Under the pieces are notes generated by a model. It did not search any database, was not told where the DNA came from, and saw nothing but the letters and a program-made list of their open reading frames with translations. Both the position numbers and the translations under genes were made by a program. A stretch of DNA of 64,000 bases from Aptenodytes patagonicus (taxonomy: Eukaryota > Chordata > Aves > Sphenisciformes > Spheniscidae), in assembly GCF_965638725.1 (NCBI RefSeq), contig NC_134970.1, positions 3,105,001 to 3,169,000 on the forward strand. The letters are read 5' to 3'. This document shows, piece by piece, positions 32,101-44,100 of the stretch; positions within the stretch are counted from its first letter, which is position 1, and each line of letters begins with the position of its first letter.

Positions 32101-35100
32101 CGGCCGCTCGCAGCCGTGCTGCAGGCAGCGGAGGGAAGCGCTTTTTGGGGCTGCCAGGCACAGCCCCGCTTCTGTGCTGCGACTCAGTCCTCCCAGCCTG
32201 TGGTTAATTGTAATGCCCCCCCCCCCCCCCCGAGCCCCCCACACCTCCTGCCAGCTCACAGCTCCTGCAAACCCTGCCTGACCTGCCAGGCTGTCCCTGG
32301 CCTCGGGGAAGGATGGAGGAGCACAGATTTCCCCAGAGGAGGCTGAAGAAGTGAGGATTTGATAAACGCCAGGATGCTCAGGATGAGACTTTGCAGGCAG
32401 CCTGCTGCAACGAGACCTGGAGAGCATTTTTTTATTTATTGGGGATCTCAGGCAGTTTGATTCATAGGAAACAACCTGCTCTCAGGTCCCCAGTGCAAGG
32501 GGAAGGTTAGGGTTAGCAAATAATTGCAGAAGCAAGAATGTGGCCTATTAATGCCCCGACAAAGCGAGGTGGAGCAGTGGTACAGCATTGCCCCTCCCAA
32601 GGGCACAGCCTCCCTTCCCCATGATGCCGGCACGGGAAAAGTGGGGGTTTTGCAAGGAAATTACCCGAGAGGGTGGTGGCGGGCTCCCCTTCATCCTTAG
32701 CACCAGCTCTGCTTTAGATTTAGTCCGCTGCTTAGAAAGTGGCAGCTATGTTTTTCAGGCCTGCCTGTAAGAGGCAAATTTAGAAATAAATAAACCCCAG
32801 CTCCCATGCAAAGAAAATCCCTGGATAGCCACAAAATCACAGCACGTTTGGTGTGTGCCGGTGCTGAGTGGTGCAGAATGCAGCCCTGACCGCCTACAAT
32901 GTCCCGGTCCGAGCATCTCAACCAAGAGACAGGTCAACTAGCAATGCAACACAAACACACGGCAAATTTTGGACTTGGGCTCTGCCTTTGCTGGCTCTGC
33001 CTTTGCTGGCCGGCATGGGCGGCAGCTGGGGCTGGGCTTAGCAGGAACGCGCAGGGCCCGAGCTTAGCGTAGAGAAGCAGGTACTACAAAAAAGAGGAAG
33101 ACCAGCCGAGCTGCTCTAGAGCATCCTCAGCCAGGCTGGGAAAGCTGCGTACGGATTATCGGGAGCTAGGATGCTGATACAGGTGAAGATCTGCAAAGTC
33201 CACCGCTCCTTAACCTCACATTCCCGAGTGCACTTGGTGTCCAAAGCAAGTGGCTTCTTGGCTAAGACCTCAACCCTTGCAAGCGGCCGCCGTACAGAGC
33301 CCAGCAGCAGCCTGACCTTTGCCTGCAGGTACCACCTTGCTCCTTACCCCTTATTCCTGAACATCCTGAGTCCTTGCCTTGCCGGTGCCTAGGAGCAGGA
33401 AGGAGAGCAGAGGGGGGTACTTACAAAGACACCCAGCAGAGAATTTAAGAGCAATATCCTTTTCCCGGGACAGGATTCGGGAGGATGCGGTTCCAGCAGG
33501 GGGATGCCCTGGTCGCTCCTGCAAAGCGCCGGGCCGGTGCTCCGCGAGGCAGCCGGATCGTCTCCCTCTGTCATGGCTGCGGTTAAGGAGTCGAAGGGGC
33601 AGGGGATCTTACGACGCGCGTTTGCAGAGGAGGCACTACGAGGCTCTGAGGCAGCCAAGAACAAGCAGCACAGGCTGGCGAGCAGGGAGGGAGCCTGGGG
33701 GAGCGGGAACAGGCTGGGTGCCACAGTGGCCAGTCCCGCTCCTCCAACTGTGCTGGGAGAACAAACAGCACCGCCAAGCGCTGCCTGGCCGGGCTGCCTT
33801 CTGAACGATGCAGAGAATAAACAAATGAGCCACCGCGGTTCGCCCGTCCCCAGTCTGAGCTGGGATGATGCCACCATCCCATGGGGCTCTCAGCGGCAGC
33901 AGGCGGGGAGTGGGCTCCTGCACGGCACCCAGCGAAGAGCCCCGCGTGGAAGGCATCTGCATGGGTACAGATGGGCAGATCCCCGGGGCGGCGGGGATCC
34001 ATCCCCGCTGCCTGCCCTGCGCTCGGGGAGTCCCTGTGCCTCTGTGCCCAGCCACACCACGCGGACCCCAGCGTTTCCTAATCTGACACCACATCCTCTG
34101 GGTTGGGGACTGTCCCTTGTGCCCTGGGCTCACGGGTCACTGGGAGGGACACCTCTGCAGAGATGATTCAATGACCATCCCTCATGGGTGAAGCTATTCA
34201 GGGCCCTGCCTACGCTTGGACAATCTTTGGAAAAATTCCCGCTGTTGTTTTTACTGGAGGGAGTAACCCCGGGAGCTCCAGCAATGGTGCTGCTATTTCT
34301 CTTGCTGGGTGACACAGCATTAAAACCACCAGCAGCACCCCCAGCCCATGCTGCAGCTAGGTTTCAACACCTCTAACAGGGTGCTTGTGCAGCCGGGGGG
34401 CATTTTCAGCAGCTTTTGTATGAAGAGTTTGAGGGGGAAGGCAGGGAGAAGCAGAGCCGCAGCCGCAGCGAGGCGAGGAGTCACAAGGCAGGACCCCGTT
34501 TTGCTCATCCTGACTCAGGAGCCAAATCCTGCTCTCAGCTACAACCCGGCTGCCTGCCCGCAGCGGCAGGGGATGGGCAGGAGACATCGCGGCATGGACA
34601 GGAACCCTTGCTCCCCCAGTCCTGCCCTGTCCGCCCTGGGCATCCACCCCGCACACCAGCCGCCCACTTGACCCAAATCCCCCGGGGGCAGGCAGCAAGG
34701 CGGCGTTTGCGGCGCCTGCCTGTCGGGGAGCAGGAGCTGCTGGTGGGCTGGAAACAACAGCCATATGTCAACGAAGGCTGAGGAACACGATGTCTTTTGC
34801 TAGGGGGTGAATCAGTACGAGAGTCTGATATTCTTCTTCTCCTGAATTAATTAAGCAGCAATCTTGGGTATCTTTGTCTTCACAGCTATTATCTGCTTTT
34901 CCCAAACTGCTCCTCGAAGCACCATCCCGATGGGAGTGAGGGAACGAGTTCCACTACCACCCTGCACGCACAGACTCTCCTTCCCCTGTGACACGCGAGG
35001 AAACGAAGGCAGAGAGGTGGGAGCTAACCTGGGCACGAGTACTCTCGCACCTCCGGTTTCGTGATGCCTGGTTTGCAGCAGAGGTCAGCAGTTCGCCCCC

Positions 35101-38100
35101 AAAACCCTTGGCACTTGTAGGGTCTCTGCACACCGGTGGTCCCTGGCTCACCCCCTTGGGAGCCTGCCCAGATGCTGGGGGGATGCCCGGCCGGGGGGCT
35201 GCAGGGAGGGCAGCTTTACACCACCGTTCCATCTATTCACTTTTGCAGTCACCGCTGGCCTATTTTAGCTCCTTCCTCTGGGATTTTAACACCAGAACTC
35301 GCCTGGAGTCTGGGTAGGAGGGGAGGATGTGCTTTGCCTCCATCAGCAAATCCTCCTAAAGAGATGCAAGAGACTTCACCCAACGCATGGAAATGTTGGC
35401 CCTGGTTCCCAGCTGGGGAAACCGAGGCAGGGAGCGAGGGGAAACCCCTGCCTGGGTTAGACATGTGGGGACAGCAACCGAAGCAGTAAGACTCGAACGT
35501 CCTGCATCCCGTTAGCTCCTGCCAGCTCCTCGGGGACCCTTAGGTGCTCAGCACCTCCAGAAAGCAGGCTACCTGCTCAGGAGCTCAGCTTCAAGCTTCT
35601 GGTTTTACGATCGCTGGCCCCAGCACCACAAAATTCCCATCAAAAGTGAGTTTTAGGGGCAGCAAAGTGCTCACTAGCAAAGCGCTCACCAGCATCCCAC
35701 CACCCAAGCCAGCCCAGCGCGCCTGGCCGACCTTCCTTGCCACCACCACGTCCACACCCACCTCAAGGAGAAAGGATACTGAAGAAGCACCGTGGAGCAA
35801 ACGTGGCTTCCTGCCGGCAAGTCCCCAGCCCTGGGGCATCTCCCCTCCAAGCTGGAGCCAGGCTCAGGCTGCCCAGCACCTCAACAGGCCATGCTGGCCC
35901 TGGGGGGTCCTGGCTGGGCTGCGCAGAGTCCCCATCCTGTCCCTGTCCCAGTTGCTGACTGAGACCAGTTCTGGGTAACCAGAGCTGTAGGAGGCGAGAA
36001 ACCACGTCTCCACCCTGAAACTGAAGGCGGTCGGATGCCAGCAGGGCTGGAGGGAGCCGGTGCTGAGCTGGACACGCTGCTGCCAGAAAGCAGATGCCTG
36101 AGCAGGGGAGATGAACTTTGCCTGACGGCCCTGAGCTGCCAGGGCGAGGGCTGAGCCGTCCCGCAGCCTCCCAGCCACCGTTCGCCCAAACCCCTCCATG
36201 CCCATGGGCCACAGCCACCCCCGGGGTGGATGCTCAGAAACTGCGGGTTTCTCCCTGCTGACTATAATCCGTCTTGCCCTGATATAACCACTGACCTGGC
36301 AGGCATCTAAATTTAGCGGGATGAATCCTGCCCTGTGTTTGGAGTGCTGGTGCCCTTGAGGCAGCAGGATGGCGGGGATGGGGCCATAAGGACAGGTCTC
36401 CCCTGCAAGGCAGAGCCCCAGGACCACAGACCACCTCCTGCAGAGACTGGGCAGGCGGCAGGGGAGCGGAGGGAGGAGACGGGAGCAGGGAAATGGCACA
36501 CTCGGGCTACGAGCCCATAAATAAGCGTGGCTCGTAGCCGCTCAGCAGCCAGCCTGGCCCACGAGCCCAAAGCCGAGACGTGGCACGAAGCCCCCCTGCT
36601 CCCCCCCGTCCCTCCCCTGTGTCTCACGGGAGAAGCATCCGTGCCGGGGGGCCAAGGCGGCCGCGGGAGGGGCACGGGGGCCGCAGGCAGCTGCGGCAGC
36701 TGGTGCTGTCACTTGCCGAGGGACGTCAAGGGCAGACGGGCAGGGAGCCCGGCCAGGGTCCAGCCCTCGCACCCCTCGGGGGATGCTCTGCGGGTCCGAG
36801 CCGCGCTGCCGGCCGGGGCTGAGCACTCGCACTCGTGACACTTGTGAGCGGATCCTTCTGGGATGCCGGGGAGAAGCCGGCTGGGGGTGCGCACAGACAG
36901 ACAGACGGACGGAGAGACACCCGTGCACGCCGGTGCGGTAACGCTGCCCTCTAACGGCCACCGGCCCCGCGTCCAGCCCCGTCGCACGGGCTCCCTCCCG
37001 CTCGCCCCCCGCCGCTGCTCGGTGTGGGTTGCAGGGGCTCGGAGGGACCCCGAGGCCTCGGCGCAACGCGGGGGCTCACCTGGACGTGGACCATGCCGCA
37101 GTCCCCGCAGGCGTCCGCGCAGCTCCCTGGCAGCACCAGGCACAAAACCCCGCGGCTGCCCTGGTCCAGCTCCGGCCACCCCAACGGGGACAGGGATGAG
37201 GGTCCCCCCGCGATGCTCTGCTCCGCCAGCACCGGCGCTCGGCTGACCCCACTGCCACGGGGGATCGGGGTCTGCAGGGAGACCCCCCACAGCCGCTGCT
37301 GCCGGCGCCGGGGCCTCAGCGGCCGTCCCAGCCGGTAATGCCCGTCTGCCCGCCTCTCCCACAAGGCGCTGGCAGGTCACCAGGAGGAGATTAGTGAGAT
37401 AAGGAGAAAGCTCTCCAGCCCGCTCCCATCGCCACGCATGGTCCCTGTCTGCAGCCTCCCCCTGCCCCAACCATGCCGCTGCCACCGCCACTGTCACACA
37501 TGCCACCCTGTCCGCGAGCCAGCACGTCCTCATGTGAAACACCAACACCGGCCACGTGCTCCCTTGGACACACCGACACCAACGTACACCCCAAATACAC
37601 CACCTCGCTTTGGCTAAGCAAGTGAGCCACGCACAATGGGACGTGCGGGAGAGTGGCTGCTTGAAAACCAGCGGTGCTCCTGGTTGTTGGTACCCACAGC
37701 TCCGGAGAAGCGGCTCCCCCAGCCCACCCGATGGGCTCGCTGGCGAGCGGAGATCCGCGCTAGGGCAAAGCAGAGAGCACGCGCCCCATGGGCACGCATG
37801 GCACGGCTGCGGTTCTCAGAGCAGAGTCAACCGGCAAAAAGATCAGCCCCAAGCTGCGTGCAATTGCCAGTGGGAGGCAGGGGACGTCCGGGCCACCGCA
37901 CTGTCATCCCACCCTCACCGGGAGCTGCTCTTTGCACGCACAAGGTGGGCAGAGCACGTCGGAGAAGGCTGGGGGGGCGGGAGGGAGAAACCACGGACAC
38001 GTGTGCTCCAGGTGGGCATCACCCCGTGAAGCAAAGCCTTGTCCCCAGCTCGGTCCCTGATGTGCAGTGGTGGTGACAGGCCCCCAGCCCCAGGTGGGAG

Positions 38101-41100
38101 TTACCGCTCGGCGACGCTCCCCGCAACAGGCAGCTGTGCCGGGGCATGGGGCAGCTGCAAGGTGCAGGCAGCATGTGGGCAGCGCAGGGGCACGCGAGGC
38201 ATCTCTCTGATTACACCGCGAGCCCCAGCCAGAACCGATGCCCGCTGCTGAATGCCCAGACTGTGCCCTAGTCCCGCTCATCTCCTCCAGCCGCCCTGTC
38301 TGCTCCCCACGGCCGCAGCGCCCCAGCAGCTGCCTCCTGGGGGGACTTAGGGGGTGCAGGGGGGAGGAACCGTGTGTGCCTGGCCCCAGCAAGGCTGAGG
38401 GTGGCCCAGCGCCGGCGGGGACTGCAGGGCGAGGAACCGGTGCAGGTGAAGGTAGGGAAGGGAAAACTGCAGGAATCTAATTAAGAAAAAAAAAAAGGAA
38501 AAAAAAAATCAATAGCTGTTCAAAAAGTGCTTGCTGAGGCTGAGCAATCCCACGAGGGATTAATCCAGCATGCGCTCAGGCCCTTACGCAACGGATGGAA
38601 AATTCAGCATGAAATTTCTGGGGGAAAAACAGCTCTTTTACAGGAGTCCCGTGCATCCCCGGGGGTGGCAGCTTCCAAACTGAGGGTGAAACGGGGAGGA
38701 GGCAGAGGCGTCTGACCCGGGTGGGGCAGGGCAGAGGTGATGTGAAGTGATTGCTGGCCCAAAGCCCCGGTGCAAACCCGCTTGCCGGGGTCCGGCGGAG
38801 CCATGCCGGGTGTGCTCAAGCCCAGGGCATGGCAGCACCAGCCGTCCCTGCAGAAGAGGAGCCGGTTTGCTGCGGGCAGGAGACTGGGTTTCCTGAGGGC
38901 TATGGAAAAATAATATGGCATGAGAATATCACATAGCTCTTGGTTTTTCTAAATGAGTTATTTTTCCACTGCCCCACAAAGGCCCTAGTATCGTCTCTCT
39001 TCTTATTACTTTGTGTCACATGCAGTTAATTATTCATCCCCAGCAATTCAGCAATTATTCGTGCTCTTTGTGCTGCTCCGCGAGTGGACACGGACCTGCT
39101 CTGCTCCCGCCTCCCTTTGGGTGCTTCTGTCCTGGTGCGAACCGCTTCGGCTCGAAGCTTCGGCCGTAACCCCAAGGGCTCAGCGGGACCGGGCTCCTTG
39201 CAAGGCCAATGCCACGGGCCAGGTACAAGGAATTTTGGCTGCAGATGCTCAAATTAACAACCTGAATGGCTCCTGGCCCTGCTCCGACACTTGGTCTGGG
39301 TGCGACACGGGGACTGCCAGGGAAGGGTCGGGGTGCCCCGATTTGCTCACAGTAAAAGGGGGAGAGGAGGACCTGGGCAGCCGTTTCTTGCAAGTACAAT
39401 GACGCGTTTATCCTCTGGGACCAGATTCCCACGTCCCGCCGGCGGCCCCATCCCTGCACGGCTGTGGCAGGGGAGCAGCGCTGGCACCCGCTGCAAGCCA
39501 CGAGCGTCAGCTGCAGCTCGGCGCTGAAACAGCTGAGCGAAAACAGAAAGAAAAAGTATCTGGTTGATCCTCTTTCCATTAGCTCAGAGGGCAACAGAAG
39601 TCTCCAGGTCAGATTTCTCTCGGAGACTCGGTGCCAAGGAGAGAGGAGTGGCTGGGGGGGGGGGGGGGGCGCGTGGGAAGCATCGACCCCAGCCCCTGCG
39701 CCCGCTGGGTCCCACTGCTCAGGGGGAGCGCATGGACCTGCCACCCCTCCTGCTATCCCACCCTGGCAGCTCTGCCCAGCCACTGCCACCCTATTACACA
39801 GCTATTCCTGTAAAAGCCACCCAGCCACCCACCCAAGAGCCGCCACGGGGTGCCGGAGCCTGCCTGGCCATCTCCCCACCACAAGCCCTACCTCTTTGCC
39901 AATTCACTGCTGGCATTTTCAGGTAAATAAAAAAAAAAAAAGAGGCTGCGTCTAGCCCTCAGGGCTGCAGAGAGTGGTTTTAGAGCGTGACACCCTGTGA
40001 GCTCCAAAGGCCAAGGAGAGAAGCTGACACGGAGAATCCCACCAGCACCCGGAGCACCTCTCACCGCTCTCACCGTGTCCTCAGCGTGCTGTGCCGCTGT
40101 GCTAATCTCAGCTGTTTCATAATTAACGGGGCTAAACGCGAGATGGAAATACCATCCTCTCTATTAGCTCTGCACAGAACGATTTAAAAATCACTTTGGA
40201 TGGGACCAATTTGCAGCTGCTTGGCCGAACCCTTGTAGACGCCCGGCGCTGGGCTGCCCAGGATCCCCTCTGACCCCGCACCAGGGGTCCCGCCCCACTG
40301 GCATAGAGCTCTTGCCAGGTACTTTTCTCTCTCCCTCGAATCCCGCTCTGGGAATCGGACCGGAGCATGTCCCTGCCTTCACTTCCCCGCGAGAGGAGCA
40401 TCAACCCCAGCAGCCTCTGGACCCGACTCGCTCCCAGGCAGGGGCTGCAGTCCGCCATCCTGCACACCCGGTGCCACCAGCGCTGCCCCGACAGCATTTT
40501 GCGGTGCTCTGCACCCTGGTCCCCCCGGCGTGGGCTCGTGCCCCCCAGCCACCCAGGGATGTCCCCTCAGCGCAGCCCTACCTTATCGGCCAGGCACTCG
40601 GTGTCCTCGGTGAGCAGGTAGACGGCCCCGCTCTCAGCCAGGAGGATGGCAGTGTCGGTGGTGGAGGAGGACCTGGGGCGGCCCTGGTGCTGATGCAGGA
40701 TGGCGGTGAGGCTGCTGTCCTGGGGGGTCTTGCGGACAAGGTGGGGGCTCCCTTTCTGGGGCTCCAGTGAGCCGCTCTTGGCCCGCCGGCTGCCGCTGTG
40801 CAGGCTGGTGCCTCGCTTGATGGAGGGGCGAGAGCGGATCTGCTGCAGCACCCGGTTGAAGGCGGTGGGACGCGCCGGGAGGTCGTGCAGGGACATGGCG
40901 TAGGAGACGCGGTGCATCTCCGGGGACCGCTCCTTCTCGTCGGGGGAGTCGTGGTCGGACATGCCGTAGTGCGGCGGCAGCGAGTCCTGCGAGTTCTGGT
41001 GCTCCCGCTCCCGCGACCGCCGGCGGCTGTGGAAAAGGTGCTTCAGGCCATGGCCAAACATGGACCCTTCGGACAGCTGCTGGATTTTCTGCAGGAGAGG

Positions 41101-44100
41101 AGAGAAAACAACCCCTGTTACCATCAGGAAGGGACAGCATCCCCCCGCTTCAGCGCCCACAGCTCTGACGGGTGGTGCCCACGCTAAAACCGAACCAAAA
41201 CGCGAAGCTCAAGGGATTAAAGAGCTTCTGGAGGGCTCTAGGGACCCCACACCAGCCCAAAGAGATCTGCGAAAGGGAACAAGCCTTGTTGCCGGCACTG
41301 CACTTTGTACCCATGGAAAAGTATTAAACATTAGTGGCCATTTGATGGCACACAGGGCTGAGCATGGTGGCTCGGGACGGCTCAGTTATTAGTTGTTAAT
41401 CCAACAGCATTACCCACGCCGGGGGAAGGTCTCCGATGAGCGCTGACTACCCCTAAAAGTAGCAAGAGGAGCAGAAAGACCCTTCAGAGCAATGGAGGGA
41501 GGAGGGTGCTTGCTGCAGGCAACGCCACGTGCTGCGCAGAGACCCCGACTCTGCGGGCAGCAGGGATGGAGCAGCCTTTTCCTTAGCTAGAAAAGCCATG
41601 GTTACTCCCAGCCTTGGAGCCTCGGCCACCGACGTGCTGCCAGGAGCCACCTGCTCTCCGAAACGTGCTCCAGGAAGGATTGGGGAGGGCTTCTGCCCGG
41701 GGGATCTTCCATGGCCTCTGAGCACAGCACAGACCGGGCTGGCCTCACTTACCGGGGTGAAGTTGCAGCTCGTGGCCCAGTGCCACCAAATCCAGTCCCT
41801 GCTGGGCAGCAACTGGTTTCCAGCAGGAGATGGGGCACGCCAGTCCCCTGGGTACCCCCGGGTCTTCCTCTCCCAGGGGGCTGAGACTCATGTTCCCACA
41901 GAACTTTTCTTGTGCCAGCTCCTGGGAATCAGGGTGGACGCTAGCTGCGGCCACAGTGAAGTCATGCAATATGGATGGTGGAACAGATCGTGCTCCTGAT
42001 TACAGCCGGGTCAGTCCGGAGCATTTTCCCCGCAGTCACTGGAACGCGCAGATTTGCATTCATGGGAGATTTTGGCTGGGTGCCCTCCGCAATCCCCTGC
42101 ACGTGGTCGACCGGGGGGCAGCGGCGTGGGCAGCAACTTCCAGCATCTGCAAAGGGCTCAGCGGATCCCAGATCTCAGATCCCTGGCCCATCACAGCTCC
42201 CAGACAGCAAGTACATGATCTTGGGATGCTGAAAGATCTTCTCGCCTCCCGAAGCAGCCTCAGCTACCAGGAACTCAGCAGATCACAAGGCACAAGTCTG
42301 CCCTGTTGCTCTCTGTCTCGATTTTGGAGTTAAGCTGAGCACCCTACCTTTGAGGACGCCAGTCCTGACCCTGCTGACGTTCAGGGGCATTTCACCACTG
42401 ATTTACTGCGGCTGGGGCTCTCCCCAGGGATGCTGGTTCTCGTAACTGCGGCGCTGCCATTTACTCATGCTTGAAAACCAGCGTGAAGCGGGCTCCAAAC
42501 CGGGAGCTACTTATAGCCCCAGCGGACATGTGGCAAAAGCCCCAGCTTTTAGAAAAGCAGTGATGTTTGAGACACGACCTCCAGGAGCTGCAGACTGTGG
42601 AGGATTTCACAGCCATACAGAAAGGAATCCATCTCCTAAAAACCCCAGGCATTAAAGCCACCAGGTCCAAATCCATAAGGGCCTAATTCTCATCACACCT
42701 GTAATATTGACAAGGAATCAGCAATTAGATCCTGTGTCACTAAACACTATAGGCAAACCCTTTAATCCTTCTGTTATCCATTCATAATGAAAATTTCTAT
42801 CCTTTTGGTTTTTCCTGAGAAATATAAAATAAATCTACGGTGCTGAATTGCTACTTCAGGAAATTGTGATTTAAATTTTATTCTATTTATAGAGTTTCTA
42901 TGGAAACAGAGACAGCATTAGATAGGTAATAACTATAAACCCACAGATTTCTACCATCAAGGGTACGGCATACCCTCGGATGCACAGTTAGCCCTTTAGA
43001 AGGTCCAAGTGAAAAGAAATTACCAACTCCCATCCTGGAGGGTAAAGAAAACAAAATAAAAGCGAAGCCGGCAATAAAGGAGAGGACGTTTTCCCAGCAC
43101 CAGCGTGGAGGTGGAAGCCAGCCGCCCTCAGGGGGTTCTTGGCCCAACAGCTCGATCTGATAGAAATTCACCTTTTATAAAAAAAAAAAACCCTCTCCTC
43201 GGACCCTTTCCAACTTCTCCTGAAAGAATCTTCCCTGGGCTCTGCAGGTAGGGCTCCCAGCGGGACGGTAAGAGATCTGCGTGGGAAAAGGGGGGGGGGG
43301 GGAAGCAAAAAGAGGAACCCCAGCCCTGCTCTCCTGGGCTTGAACCCCCACCAGATCGACGGCCTGTCAAGCTAAAGGCTTGTCTACATTAAAGAGTTGT
43401 CAGGAGCGGTCACCATGAATAAGCCGTTCTGCAATGGTTATTGCAGAGAATTTGCTGATGTAAAAACTCTGTTTTCTTATGTTACTCCAGGATATTACTG
43501 CACTTCCAAAGCAGAGGCATTTTTCTGGCACAAAATTACTCGTGGCTCAGAACAGAGCATCTGCACGGGCTATTTTGGAACAGCCGTTGCTTAATAACTG
43601 ATGCAATGGATGCGGAGATTAATTTCTCAGTGTAGACAGCTGTAAAACACTAAGATTAATACAAAAATATCTTCATTTCTTTTGTCTTTTTCATTAATGC
43701 AGCCAGGGTCTCCTGCTCAGCGGTGGGGACTTGTTTCCGTGGACTTCAAAGGAGCGGCTCCTGCTTCTTGTCCCCGTAAGTGGATCAGTTCTTGCTGGCT
43801 GCGGCGGGGTCAAGCCCAAGGCACACGGTTTGGCTGAGCATGGCTCTGGGCTGACCACAGTCGCGCTCTCTGCCTCCTTCTTACGTGTTTATCCACTGAT
43901 GGAAACTAATCGCTAAGATGTGAGAAGCCAGGAGGGGGCTGCATGAACCCTCCTACCCATCCCACCGCCCTGCCTGCGCCGAGAGCAGAGTCCCGGCCCC
44001 GCGGGGACACCGCGGGGACAAGCCACGCCTGGCCAAGAGCCGAAAAAACCCATTTTAACCCAAACCAACATATCTTGCAGGAAGACAGTGACTTGGATGA

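Larger units (their letters stand above)
25192..40581 (-). other. TMCC2: TMCC2 intron 2 (15.4 kb)
   Basis: No independent gene recognised. Contains a clear MIR SINE (25905-26059), an AT-rich conserved-looking block (26060-26300), weaker MIR-like and palindromic relics (34519-34550, 34975-35060, 35405-35520), a CpG-rich segment with a candidate alternative first exon (36500-37364), an AT-rich island (38885-39075), and C/G homopolymer runs (32216-32231, 39654-39669). Confidence 0.75.

Noticed and set aside
36709..37548. 279-codon minus-strand open frame
   Set aside because: No recognisable domain, and biased composition from GC-rich DNA. A different frame here, ending [10 protein letters not shown] at a phase-0 donor, is the more credible exon candidate.
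43397..43594. 65-codon frame starting [11 protein letters not shown] with balanced composition
   Set aside because: Lies inside a candidate DNA-transposon relic or conserved non-coding block, with no splice context or homology recognised.
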